Below, one piece after another: positions 27,401 to 42,400 of a stretch of DNA of 64,000 nucleotides (positions are counted from its first letter, which is position 1; each line of letters opens with the position of its first letter). The position numbers and the translations under genes were made by a program. This DNA comes from Margaritifera margaritifera (Eukaryota > Mollusca > Bivalvia > Unionida > Margaritiferidae), in NCBI GenBank assembly GCA_029931535.1, contig JAQPZY010001695.1, positions 5,727,001-5,791,000 on the forward strand, given 5' to 3'. The notes beneath the pieces are model-generated. The model made no database searches, was not told the DNA's origin, and saw only the letters and a program-made list of their open reading frames with translations.

Positions 27401-30400
27401 CATGGCTTTTTAAGTTGTACAAATGATGCTGCCCTAAAATATGGCTGCTGTTACTAAAAAAAGACAAACTTTACATAACTTCTTCGAAAGCAAAAAGTCT
27501 CTTAACAGAATTTGACCAAATTTGATAGAAACTGTCCCAGCTTGAAGGTCTTTCACATTTATATAAATGATGCCTATTCACCATTAAATATGGCCACTGT
27601 TACTAAAAATAGAAAAACATTTATACAACTTTATCTTCATAAAACCACTTCATAGCATTTGACCAACTTTGGCAGAGTGTCCTGGCATAGAGGCCTTTCA
27701 CTATTGGACAGATGTTGCTGATGTGTAATCAGATATGGATGAAAATATAAAAACTAGAGAATCCTTGAAAGTTAAACAGCAAGTGTTCTGCTGATCCAGA
27801 TTTTTTTGGCAACTGCTCTTGCATTTGGCTTTTAGGCATTTGTCATCAGGATGAGCATTCTAAGGCTGACTTGAGCCTCTTGTTCGTTTTATGATGCATT
27901 GCCATACATTATTCACAGGTTACTTTCATAGCCAAAATTATTGAAATTCATATTTCTTTACGTGGAGTGTGTTCATTTATCATGATACATTCCTGTTTTT
28001 GTTTCCCTCTCTTCACACCCTATTTATTTTCTTCATTGGAAATTAAATGTAGCAATATGAGCTAATAATACAGTGCATGTTGAAAATGTAGCAGTATGAG
28101 CTAATAATATGACATTGAAAATGTATCAATATGAGCCAGTAATATGATGCATATTGAAAATGTAGCAATATGAGCCAATAATATGATGCATATTGAAAAT
28201 GTTGCAAAATTGAGCCAATAATATGATGCATATTGAAAATGTAGCAATATGAGCCATTAATATGATGCATATTGAAATATGTAGCAATATGAGTCAATAA
28301 TATGATGCATATTGAAATATGTAGCAATATGAGCCATTAATATGATGCATATTGAAAATGTAGCAATATGAGCTAGTAATATGATGCATATTGAAATATG
28401 TAGCAATATGAGTCAATAATATGATGCATATTGAAAATGTAGCAATATGAGTCAGTAATATGATGCATATTGAAAATGTAGCAGTATGAGTCAATAATAT
28501 GATGCATATTGAAATGTGTAGCAATATGAGTCAATAATATGATGCATATTGAAAATGTAGCAATATGAGCCATTAATATGATGCATATTGAAATATGTAG
28601 CAATGAGTCAATAATATGATGCATATTGAAAATGTGGCAATATGAGTCAATAATATGATGCATATTGAAAATGTAGCAATATGAGTCAATAATATAATGC
28701 ATATTGAAATATGTAGCAATGAGTCAATAATATGATGCATATTGAAAGTGTAGCAATATGAGTCAATAATATGATGCATATTGAAAATGTAGCAGTATGA
28801 GTCAATAATATGATGGATATTGAAATATGTAGCAATATGAGTCATTAATATGATGCATATTGAAAATGTAGCAATATGAGCCATTAATATGATGCATATT
28901 GAAATATGTAGCAATGAGTCAATAATATGATGCATATTGAAAATGTAGCAATATGAGTCAATAATATGATGCATATTGAAAATGTAGCAATATGAGCCAT
29001 TAATATGATGCATATTGAAATATGTAGCAATATGAGTCAATAATATGATGCATATTGAAAATGTAGCAATATGAGTCAATAATATGATGCATATTGAAAA
29101 TGTAGTAATATGAGTCAATAATATAATGCATATTGAAAATGGAGCAATATGAGCTAATAATATGACATATATTGAAAATGTAGCAGCATGAGCCAATGAT
29201 GTGACATATATTGAAAGTGTAGCAATATGAGCGAATAATATGATACATATTGTTGTGACGTAGGAGTTTGGCTAAAATCACATTGACAGAAATGTCAGCA
29301 TATAATGTTCTTTCTCCTTCTTTCAGGTTTCTGGAAGCTATCAGAAGACTTAAAAGTGAAGGAAAAAAACTGAAAAGAACGATTCATTTAACATTTGTAC
29401 CAGGTATCATGTTAAATATATTTTGTCTGATTGCCTTATCTATGTAGGAAGCATATAGTGTTGCAATTGTCCATCTGTTATGTTCCATCCCATCCCATCT
29501 TTGTATGAAATTTTATATTAAAAAGACTAGGTCAAGTTAGATTTTAACCATGTTAAAAAATTATTTTTTACCAAGTTGCCGTGAAAATTTTTTTTTTTTT
29601 TTTTTACAAAATCTTTATTTCATTTGCATTTAATTTACATTCTGCTTGCATTCCATTCACATTTGCATTTCAGCTATCATCTTGTTGTTTTTAGTTTATG
29701 GTCTCAGAAATCCATTATGATTTTGCATTTATTGCTTCCATTCATAGTTTCCTTTCATTTTCATTGATTTAGAATGCATTTACAAAAGTCAGGATTTCTG
29801 TTTTTGATAGTTTTAATTAGACACAACTATTGCTTTTAAATCTTGTCTTTTTAAAGTTGTGCTTGAGTTAAATAGAAAATACATAAAATTTCAAAGAAAG
29901 CATTGAATTTATGATCAATAAAAATATAACTGCAACTGAAAGAAATATAAAAATAGAATTGTAGAATATTTGTCAGCAAGTTTTCTTTATTTCATTTTGT
30001 TCAAATACAAATTGTTCTGATACAGCTGCTGGTGTTGTGGTCATTACCAATAGTTGTATATGTACAATTTTTATTTGAATGAAATATATCCACAGTGATT
30101 TCTCCAGGATGTTCAGAAATAGGGCAAAATTCCCACTCTGGCATATTCGTAATGGAGAATTTTCCATTTTTAGCAGGATGGGTGTGTGGGCAGTTTTTTA
30201 TGAGAACAGTGCATTTTAACAAACGTGTGTGATAAATAACTTTTAATGAAGAAAGGTAAAACTTAAGTTGTTTTTCTTCATTATCGACAATGGCACTGCA
30301 TCATATGCATAACTGGAACTGTGAATACGTACATGTTCACCATTGTATAAAATCACCCCATTCCAGTTAGTAAAATGCTTTTAATAAATAGATAATCAAT

Positions 30401-33400
30401 TAAGTGTCTCATTATTCAGTTGCAAATGTCACTTAGTAAGCTCTTGATTTTTACTGTTAATCTAGAAATCAAGCACTTACATGATCTAATTGAGGTATTT
30501 AATATTCATGAAGGTTACAGGTTTCTTTTGGCTCACATAAAATCATCTGAGTGATTTTCACATACTCCTTTTTTAAGGGGGAATTCATTAAATTTAGCAT
30601 GGATACATGCAATTGTGTGTTCTGGAGAAAAATCTGTAACGCACTAAGATAACAGAATTCTTTATTTTTCCTCCTTCCCATTATGCTTTGAATTGGAAAT
30701 AAATCATTTCTCTTCCAGATGAGGAGATAGGAGGCAAACATGGTATGGGGCTGTTTGTAAACCATGAGGAGTTTAAGAAGCTGAATGTTGGGTTTGCTTT
30801 GGATGAAGGTATATTTCGTATGAAATTAAATCAAGCTTTTGTCTTTGGAGGAGTACATTTTTCAGTACACTTGTTTTTAAAATGACAGCAGAATCTTTAT
30901 GACAACAATTAAATATTTGGATGGAAGTTGGTCAAAAACTGTCATTTTCATCCTGTTTTTTTTTTCCACTTTAAGCTTAAAATAAATGCTATTCATGTAT
31001 TGGGTTGCTGTCAATGAAACAAATAGTTTCAATATATTGCCCAAACTTGGTTATGTATTATTAGATTTTAACCAATGAAAAAGACTTGGTAGATGTAGAA
31101 ACTTAATTGAGGTGATGCTGAATGTGTCAAGGTCAACTTCAAATAGATTTTGCTTTGGCATACCTATATCCATTACAGTTAATAATTCCATCATGTCTAT
31201 CAACACTGCATGCACATGGCACTCTTTATCTAACTACATTTAACCATTAGCAAGGGAGCCAACTGTTGATTGGTCTGAGGGATTGCACAGTGTTGCATAA
31301 TACAGGCTGGCTTGTGGGAACATAAACTGACAATATCCCACATTTAAGTCTGCAGTGTTTATGTACACAGCATGCAATAACTGGATGATGCCATTTAATT
31401 GATCCAATTTGAAATTCAATCTTTTCCCTGATCTGCGTGTTTGGCTTACAGCTGACAGGTATTTATATGCAAGCCATCGACAATGTACATGCCATATCTC
31501 ATTCAATTTGTGATTGTTTCATTTTTGTATGTCTTTTAACTCTTATTATAATGGGATTTCATTTATAAGACATGTCTTTGTTGAATACATCTGACAATTT
31601 AGGTAAAACATCCTCATGATATTGTTTTGTACTGCAGTTGATATGTACATGATGAAAAGTCAATATTGCAACTGGATGTACTGCCAGGACATGTACATTG
31701 GCTAACATCTGGATGTACTTCCAGGACATGTACATTGGCTAACACCTGGATGTACTGCCAGGACATGTACATTGGCTAACACCAAATGTACCATATACCT
31801 GTTCGTTTACAGTTATTGATTTTGTAAATGTTTACAAGCAGTAAACTAAACTAAGCCATTTACACATATAAACATTGACGTCTTACCCACATTATGTACA
31901 AAAAAATTTAAAAATATATCTTTCAGCATCGATAACTTGAAAAGTATCTATTAGATTTGGCTCAAATTTGTAGGTCATCTTACTTTGCTAAAAGCAAAAA
32001 GACTGGAAATTTAATGTTTTTATTTGGCAGTTAGAAAAGATTTTTATATGAAAATGAAAATGAATGAAGCTAGAGAAAATAGTGCAACTATCAATACATC
32101 AAATTTACCTGGACCTTGTCCATTTTACAAAATGTGATGAAAGAATCTGTTAAAACTTCAAAAATCATTTGCAATAAAACAGTTTCCTTGTCATGGTGCA
32201 AGCGGAAGATTAAAACTTTTTTTCTTCATTCTAGGTCTTGCCAATCCTACAGATGCTTACACAGTCTTTAACGGAGAAAGGGGACCTTGGTGTAAGTGTT
32301 TAATCTCAGAAGATGAAAAATCAGAGCTCATATTAAGAATATCTATGAATATATCCATCTTATCTTTATTTGTATTTCATTGTCCCGTGCTGTTTTACCA
32401 CCCAATAAAATATTAAGGATGACATAGAATTCTGCCTTTCTATCTGTCAGTCAATCCATCCATCCATATATCATACTTTTACTTCCACTCTTTATTTTGA
32501 AGCCATTTGAAATAAATGGATGAAACTTTGTATAAATTTTACTATTAATCGATGGTCTATCACTTTTCTTTCTTTATTTCTGCTTTATAATTATTAATAA
32601 TATTATTATTATTAATTATATAATAATTATGTATAATTCTATGACTGTTTAAGACGAGGAGCAGTGTTACTTGAGACAGTACTTCTAATGTGGATTCATT
32701 TTGAAAGGCATAACATCAAATATTGGACAACGTTCTCACCACAGGAATCCCTATGCTGTGAATTCACTTTTTTTTGTAGGGTACCAATTTTTGTGGAATT
32801 CATGGTCGATATAAACCAGAAGTTTAAAGTTCCAGCAAACAATTGTATTTCTGTGGAAACAATTGGATACCTCCCAAATCTGCAAATTCAAATACCATAT
32901 ATACACACTTATAAATCGAGTCCAACTGCAAACAGCATTGACCCTGATCTGCAGTCACATAATGTGCCAGCAGATCAGGGTATGTCATGTTTTTTTCTAC
33001 TTATTACTCCTAACATACTGCATAGGCCCAGATTTGCATGTGCATTATGCAATGGCAGATCTGGGTCTGTGCAGTTTGCAGTTGGTCTTGACTGATAAGT
33101 GAGTACATACAATGCCAATAAAATTATCTTTTTTTCTTGCCATGAAAATTGATACCAACAAAATTCACGTATTTTATTTAAGTTTGTAATTCAGTAGTTG
33201 TTGGTTTTGTTCTTAAAATCTAACACCTAAATAATGAAACAAAGTTTATACCCACTTTCTGAAAAAAAGTTGGGTGTACAGTCTTGTATTAGTTTTGTCT
33301 TGGTGTCCATCCATACATACTTACGTCACTGTCTATCCATGCCTTTGTGCATCATTTTCCAGCCATACATATGTACATCACTTTTCATCAGTATATGTGT

Positions 33401-36400
33401 ACAGCACTTTCCAGCCATACATATGTACATCACTTTCCATCCATGTCTGTGCATAATTTTTCAGCAATACATATGTACATTACTTTCCAGCCATACATAT
33501 GTACATCATTTTCCATCCATGTCTGTGCATAATTTTCCAGCCATACATATGTACATTACTTTCCAGCCATACATATGTACATTACTTTCCAGTCATATGT
33601 ATGTACATTACTTTACAGCCATATGTATGTACATCACTTTCCAGCCATACAAGTGTACATCACATTCCAGCTATACATATGTACATTACTTTCCAGCCAT
33701 ATGTACGTACATCATTTTCCATCCATACACATGTACATCACTTTCCAGCCATACACATGTACATCACGTTCCAGCTATTCATATGTGCATCACTTTCCAG
33801 GCTATAAATACATATGTACATCACTTTCCAGCCATATGTGTGTACAATACTTTACAGCCATACATATGTACATCATTTTTCATCCATACACATGTACATC
33901 ACTTTCCAGCCATACACATGTACATTACATTCCAGCTATACATATGTACACCACTTTCCAGCCATATGTATGTACATCATTTTCCAGCCATACATGTGTA
34001 CATCACTTTCCAGCCATATATGTGCACATCACTTTACAGCTATATAAAAGTACACCTCATTCAGGCCATACATATGTACATCACATTCCAGCCATACATA
34101 TGTACATCACATTCCAGCAATACACATGTACATCACTTTCCAGCCATACATTGTGTACATCAATTTCCAGCCATACATATGTACATCACTTTCCAGCCAT
34201 ACATGTGTACATCACTTTCCAGCCATACATGTGTACATCACATTCCATCCATACATATGTACATCACTTTCCATCCATACATGTGTACATTACTGTACAG
34301 CAGTACATATGTACATCACTTTCCATCCATACATATGTACATTACTTTCCATCCATACATATGTCCATCACTTTCCATCCATACATATGCACATCAGGGA
34401 TCAGCCCAGAATACACTATGCTGGGATCAGCCTAGCACATAGCCTACTTAATCTGGGATCAGCCCAGAATACACTCGAATGCTGGGATCAGCCTAGCAAT
34501 ACACTACTATGCTGGGATCAGCCTAGCACATAGCCTACTTAATCTGGGATCAGCCCAGAATACACTCGAATGCTGGGATCAGCCTAGCACAAATGTTACT
34601 CGAGCTGGGATCAGCCTAGCAGTCTACTTATGCTGGGATCAGCCCAGAATACACTAAATGCTGGGATCAGCCTAGTACAGATTCTACCGGAGCTGGGATC
34701 AGCCCAGAATACACCTGAATGACTAAGCACATAGCCCACTTAATCTGGGATCAGCCTAGAATACACTAAAATGCTGGGATCAGCCTAGCACAGATGTTAC
34801 TTGAGCTGGGATCAGCCTAGCACAGTCTACTTATGCTGGGATCAGCCCAGAATACACTCTAATGCTGGGATCAGCCTAGCACCAATTGGGAATCATCATA
34901 GTCTCGTATAGTGTTTCATTCAGATTCTAGCCCATGAGTAGCCCCCACAGAGGGAGCCAAATATTTTATTTGTTTAAGTATTTATGTTATTGTAGTTATA
35001 CATTTTTGATGTAGTTGAATTGTTGAATCGAGAGAGAGAATGCATATACTCATGTAACCTTTAATTTCTTACAATGCATATATTAAACCTTTCCTCGTAT
35101 ACATCTGTATTTGTGTTGTGCATAAAATGATAATTACTTAATTTTTGTTTATGCACAACTGGATGTTCTTGATTTATTTTATGTACATATTGCCAGTCTT
35201 ATAATGAGCTTTATCATGATAATGACAATTAATGGAGGTATTGGTGGTGTGGCAGGCTGATGTGATGTAGGATTATATTGCTTAGTCGTAAGCTAACACT
35301 TGTATAGGCGGGTTTGTACATGTACCTTGAAATTGGTAGGCAGACTGGGACTTGTGCAAGAAGCTATTATTAGCCCCTTACACGTGCTGTCTACATGGGG
35401 TTTGTTGGAGGATCACATATGGTGTGCATGATCAGAACCCTTTCTATTGGTTAGCATTGGCAGCTGAATTCAAATGGCCAACCAAAGTAGATGGTCTGGA
35501 TGTAGCATCACATGATCATATAGAGTACCATGGATCGGTCACTTCTCTGGACGTTCCAAGGTACAGACATTGAGCACGCGGTCTCGGCATCCAACTAGTC
35601 TTATAGATTTATGCTGGCCCGCCACCACCCCTGACACCTCCCATTGGCGCCTACAGGGTGGGGTGTGCCCCTTGTATTTTCGTTACTTTTGCTTCATTAT
35701 TTTCTCATGGGGCTGCCATGGGCTAGGGCGTAATCGGATACTCATCTGCTATACTAAAAACATAAAGGCCATGCCTGTTTAATACATTTCTCATACAGGT
35801 TTAAATAGACAAAAAAAATAAGAATACTTTCTTCATGCTGGGATCAGCCTAGCTCTATTCCACTAATCTGGGATCAACCCAGAATACACTCCTATGCGGG
35901 AATCGGCCTAGCTTAGATTTACTTAAGATGGGATCAGCCCAGAATACACTATGCTGGGATCAGCCTAGCACATAGCCTACTTAATCTGGGATCAGCCCAG
36001 AATACACTCGAATGCTGGGATCAGCCTAGCAATACACTACTATGCTGGGATCAGCCTAGCACATAGCCTACTTAATCTGGGATCAGCCCAGAATACACTC
36101 GAATGCTGGGATCAGCCTAGCACAAATGTTACTCGAGCTGGGATCAGCCTAGCAGTCTACTTATGCTGGGATCAGCCCAGAATACACTAAATGCTGGGAT
36201 CAGCCTAGTACAGATTCTACCGGAGCTGGGATCAGCCCAGAATACACCTGAATGACTAAGCACATAGCCCACTTAATCTGGGATCAGCCTAGAATACACT
36301 CAAATGCTGGGATCAGCCTAGCACAGATGTTACTTGAGCTGGGATCAGCCTAGCACAGTCTACTTATGCTGGGATCAGCCCAGAATACACTCTAATGCTG

Positions 36401-39400
36401 GGATCAGCCTAGCACCAATTGGGAATCATCATAGTCTTGTATAGTGTTTCATTCAGATTCTAGCCCATGAGTAGCCCCCACAGAGGGAGCCAAATATTTT
36501 ATTTGTTTAAGTATTTATGTTATTGTAGTTATACATTTTTGATGTAGTTGAATTGTTGAATCGAGAGAGAGAATGCATATACTCATGTAACCTTTAATTT
36601 CTTACAATGCATATATTGAACCTTTCCTCGTATACATCTGTATTTGTGTTGTGCATAAACATACATATGCACATCACTTTCCATCCATACATATGTACAT
36701 TACTTTCCATCCATACATGTGTACATTACTGTACAGCCATACATGTGTACATTACTGTACAGCCATACATGTGTACATTACTGTACAGCCATACATGTGT
36801 ACATTACTTTCCATCCATACATGTGTACATTACTGTACAGCCATACATGTGTACATTACTGTACAGCAGTACATATGTACATTACTTTCCATCCATACAT
36901 ATGTACATTACTTTCCATCCATACATATGTACATCGCTTTCCATCCATACATGTGTACATTACTTTCCATCCATACATATGTACATCACTTTCCATCCAT
37001 ACATATGTACATCACTTTCCATCCATAGATATGTACATTACTTTCCATCCATACATGTGTACATCACTTTCCATCCATACATATGTCCATCACTTTCCAT
37101 CCATACATATGTACATTACTTTCCATCAATACATATGTCCATTACTTTCCATCCATACATGTGTACATCACTTTCCATCCATACATATGTACATCACTTT
37201 CCAGCCATATGTATGTACATCATTTTCCAGCCATACATGTGTACATCACTTGCCAGCCATACATGTGTACATCACTTTACAGCTAGCTATACAAGTGTAC
37301 ATCACATTCCAGCCATACATATGTACATCACATTCCAGCCATACATATGTACATTACTTTCCATCCATACATATGTACATCACTTTCCATCCATACATGT
37401 GTACTTTACTGTACAGCAGTACATATGTACATCACTTTCCATCCATACATATGTACATTACTTTCCATCCATACATATGCACATCACTTTCCATCCATAC
37501 ATATGTACATTACTTTCTATCCATACATATGTACATCACTTTCCATCCATACATATGTACATCACTTTCCATCCATACATATGTACATTACTTTCCATCC
37601 ATACATGTGTACATCACTTTCCATCCATACATATGTCCATCACTTTCCATCCATACATATGTACATTACTTTCCATCCATACATATGTCCATTACTTTCC
37701 ATCCATACATGTGTACATCACTTTCCATCCATACATATGTACATCACTTTCCAGCCATATGTATGTACATCATTTTCCAGCCATACATGTGTACATCACT
37801 TTCCAGCCATACATGTGTACATCACTTTACAGCTATACAAGTGTACATCACATTCCATCCATACATATGTACATCACATTCCAGCCATACACATGTACAT
37901 CACTTTCCAGCCATACATTGTGTACATCACTTTCCAGCCATACATGTGTACATCACTTTCCAGCCATACATGTGTACATCACTTTCCATCCATACATGTG
38001 TACATTACTATACAGCAGTACATATGTACATCACATTCCATCCATACATATGTACATTACTTTCCAAACATACATATGTACATCACTTTCCATCAATACA
38101 TATGTACATCACTTTCCATCCATACATATGTACATTACTTTCCATCCATACATATGTCCATTACTTTCCATCCATACATGTGTACATTACTGTACAGCAG
38201 TACATATGTATATTACTTTCCATCCATACATATGTACATTACTTTCCATCCATACATGTGTATATTACTGTACAGCCATACATGTGTACATTACTTTCCA
38301 TCCATACATGTGTACATTACTTTCCATCCATACGTGTGTACATTACTCTACAGCAGTACATATGTACATCACTTTCCATCCATACATGTGTACATTACTG
38401 TACAGCAGTACATATGTACATCACTTTCTATCCATACATATGTACATTACTTTCCATCCATATATATGTACATCACTTTCCAGCCATACATGTGTACATT
38501 ACTTTCCATCCAATCATATGTACATCACTTTCCATCCATACATGTGTACATTACTTTCCATCCATACATGTGTACATCACTTTCCATCCATACATATGTC
38601 CATCACTTTCCATCCATACATATGTACATTACTTTCCATCCATACATGTGTACATCACTTTCCATCCATACATATGTACATTACTTTCCATCCATACATA
38701 TGTACATTACTTTCCATCCATACATGTGTACATTACTTTCCATCCATACATATGTACATTACTTTCCATCCATACATATGTACATCAATTTCCAGCCATA
38801 CATGTGTACATCACTTTCCATCCATACATATGTAAATTACTTTCCATCCATACATATGTACATTACTTTCCATCCATTCATGTGTACAATACTTTCCATC
38901 TATACATATGTACATTACTTTCCATCCATACATATGTACATCAATTTCCAGCCATACATGTGTACATCACTTTCCATCCATACATATGTAAATTACTTTC
39001 CATCCATACATGTGTACATCAATTTCCAGCCATACATGTGTACATAACTTTCCAGCTATACATATATACATCACTTTCCATCCATACATGTGTACATCAA
39101 TTTCCATCCATACATGTGTACATCACTTTTCAGCCATGTGTACATCACATTCCATCCATACATATGTACATTACTTTCCAGCCACACATGTGTACATCAC
39201 TTTCCATCCATACATGTGTACATCACTTTCCATCCATACATCTGTACATCACTTTCCTGCCATACATGTGTATATCGCTTTCCAGTCATACACATGTACA
39301 TCACTTTCCAGCCATACAATCATGTGTACATTACTTTCCATCCATACATATGTACGTCACTTTCCAGCCATACATGTGTGCATCGCTTACCATCCATGCA

Positions 39401-42400
39401 TATGTACATCACTTTCAATCCATTGATATGTACATCACTTTCCAGCCACATACAGGGATGGTTCCAACAATAAAATTTTGGGACCCCATCCGTAGAATTG
39501 GGATTTTTTCATCATGTAACGAGTATTTTGAGGAATATTTAATGCATAGGCTTATTGCTTCAAACCTCCTATCCCTCATCACTCATAATTTTTGTTGCAG
39601 TTAATTTTTATATGTCGCATTTTAGCAGATTACAAAATTAATGTTATAAACTATAATTAGTTATGTAATTTTGCTCTTGTTTTGTATAGAAGTTAACAGC
39701 AGTAGAAATTGCTGTTGTTGTTGTCTTCTTGGTATAAAAACAGCTTTTTTAATATAAGTCCTTAATATAAAACAAACATCTGTTTATTCATCTAACATAA
39801 TATAAATTTAGGTTGCATTGTAACAATTCTGTTTACTACTCACAGGTGTTATTGAAATAAAGGTGCCCTATGATCAGATGGCACCATTGCTTTGTTTCAC
39901 ATAAAATTAAAGTTCTGTGTTTTACAGGATAGGAATCTTTCCAGCATATTTACCAAGCACACTCACGTCAACAAACTAAAATACTCAGCACTATTTACAA
40001 CTATATTCCATTACCAATATGTATGGTCGACTATTCAAACAGCAAAAAAAAAAATCGAATAATTAAGGAAGGACTACATAATCTGTCGTTATGAAAATGG
40101 GGAGCTGTCTGCTGTCATCAGCTTTTTGACATTGCATATATGTTGGAGAATCCAAAAACGTACAGGGTCCATGCTTGAGGTTATTCAGGTGAAATAGTCA
40201 CCTTGGTGTGTAATTTCACTTAAAAAGGCCCAAAAGGTGAAGTTCACTTGCATTGATTTCACAACATTACCCCCGCCCCCAACCCCATTTTGTTTTTCAA
40301 TACAGGGCATTAATAATCAAAGTAAAACATTGACTTTTGTGTTAGTTTTCCCCTAGAAGAGAAATGTGCACAGAAAGAAAAAGATGCCGTATGTTCTGCA
40401 GTCAGTTTTGGTGCTAATTTGATGATCATAAATACCAGAAATTACATTGCTATCTATAGAATTCCTGCCCAAAAATTCACACATGATCCTTGAAAAACAA
40501 GTGAAAATTTGAATTTTGTAGCCATATTCGAAGCAAATTATGACTCAGTGCATGTACCGAGATCAAATACTTAAAATACTAACCGTTTTATCAAATATTT
40601 CATCATATTGACATATGAAAGAGGACTTCTATTGTGGAAGATGTTGCCGATTTTTAACTGTAACATACTTTCCAGGTTGCCGTTTTCTGTTATACAGCAA
40701 ATGTTGTAAAGCAGAATAAGAAAAGATTTAATATTTGTACAAGCTTTTAATATTTCATCCTCATTTTAGTAATTTGACATTAAAATATGCAAAAACATTA
40801 GGTTATAGTGACTATTTTGAACTTTATACACCAATTTCTTCCTATTTTTGCCAGCTTCAGCCAATTCTGGCTGAAAGGTAAGACAATGGTAAAATTACGG
40901 TTTATATCTAGCAACACAAGTTATGGACATGAATGGAATTAGGGAAAAGTTCTGGCAAACCGTGTTTAATAAATTTCGATTGGGATATTTTTTTTTTAAT
41001 TCTGGGGCTGCCAGGTGGCACTAATTAATGTTGAAGAATCATCCCTGTACATATGTCCATCATTTTCCATCCATACATATGCACATCATTTTCCATCCAT
41101 ACATATGTACCGGATTTTCCATTCATACATCTGTCCATCATTTTCCATCCTTAATATGTACAGCATTTTCCATCCATGCATATGTGCATACTCTTCCATG
41201 CATATGTACGTCATTTTCCATTCATACATATGTCCATCATTTTCAATCCTTACATATGTACAGCATTTTACATCCATGCACATGTGCATAATTTTCTATG
41301 TATATGTACATCATTTTCCATGCATATGTACATCATTTTCCATCCATATATATGTACATCATTTTCAATCCTTACATATGTACAGCATTTTCCATCCATA
41401 TATATGTACATCATTTTCAATCCTTACATATGTACAGCATTTTCCATCCATATATATGTACATCATTTTCAATCCTTACATATGTACAGCATTTTCCATC
41501 CATACATATGTCCATTATTTTCCATCCATTCATATGTACATCATTTTCCATCCATGCATATGTACAGCATTTTCCATCCATTCATATGTACAGCATTTTC
41601 CATCCATTCATATGTACAGCATTTTCCATCCATTCATATGTACAGCATTTTCCATCCATTCATATGTACATCATTTTCCATCCATGCATATGTACATCAT
41701 TTTCCATCCATGCATATGTACATCATTTTCCATCCATGCATATGTACATCATTTTCCATCCATTCATATGTACAGCATTTTCAATCCTTACATATGTACA
41801 GCATTTTCCATCCATACATATGTCAATTATTTTCTATCCATTCATATGTACAGCATTTTCCATCCATGCATATGTGCATCATTTCCATCAATACACATGT
41901 ATAGCACTTTCCAGTCATACATATGTACATCGCTTTCCAGCCATACATATACTTTTTATTAATACATATTGTTACAACTCTAGATCTTAAAAATATGTAA
42001 TGGAAAGAAAGTGAAACGAACAATGTAAGTAATATCAACAAGCAATTTATTTCCCTATAATACAAAGTGAAATTCAAAAGATACTTACAATATTATGAAT
42101 CAAATTCTAAATAATCCTAAATGTCCTAATCACAAGTCCAAGAATATAGAATATTCCGAATGAGTTCCAGTAGTCTTGAATGTCCTGATATACCACAATG
42201 ATACAATCCAGAATGTCTTTGAATGAGTTTACAAAAGTCCAACAAAGTAATGTATTATTTCAAAAGTCAACGAGCACTTTAGTAATTCCAGTGAATATAT
42301 ATTAAATAAATAATTCCTCTCGAATGATATCTGATTTCAATGGCACAATGTAAAATCTGATCATGAATGGATTCCCTCAGACTAATCTAAAACAGGAATG

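Larger units (their letters stand above)
34397..36659. mobile_element. 2.26-kb insertion in the satellite: 5'-truncated copy followed head-to-tail by a full copy
   Basis: 34397-35126 and 35930-36659 are almost identical with a constant 1533-bp offset, so there is essentially no net indel between them. The full unit is therefore 35127-36659 (1533 bp) and the first copy lacks its left 803 bp. The block is bordered on both sides by the 17-bp satellite sequence catacatatgcacatca (34380-34396 and 36660-36676). Each copy holds a CTGGGATCAGCC minisatellite and ends tgtatttgtgttgtgcataa. Head-to-tail copies with left truncation recall Penelope-like elements, but no reverse transcriptase is present. 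Unclassified. Confidence 0.7.

Noticed and set aside
28043..29281. Series of minus-strand frames rich in [13 protein letters not shown], looking like membrane repeats
   Set aside because: They come from a 39-bp tandem array; indels of one base between units move the same repeat between frames.
34397..36659. Calling the two 730-bp copies LTRs of a retrotransposon
   Set aside because: They do not have TG...CA ends, there is no primer site or polypurine tract next to them, and the constant 1533-bp offset fits head-to-tail units better.
36607..39604. Very long + strand open frames (961, 742 and 566 codons) that look like repeat proteins
   Set aside because: They overlap in three phases over the same 26-bp satellite and encode the same 26-residue repeat, as expected from a stop-free unit whose length is not a multiple of three.
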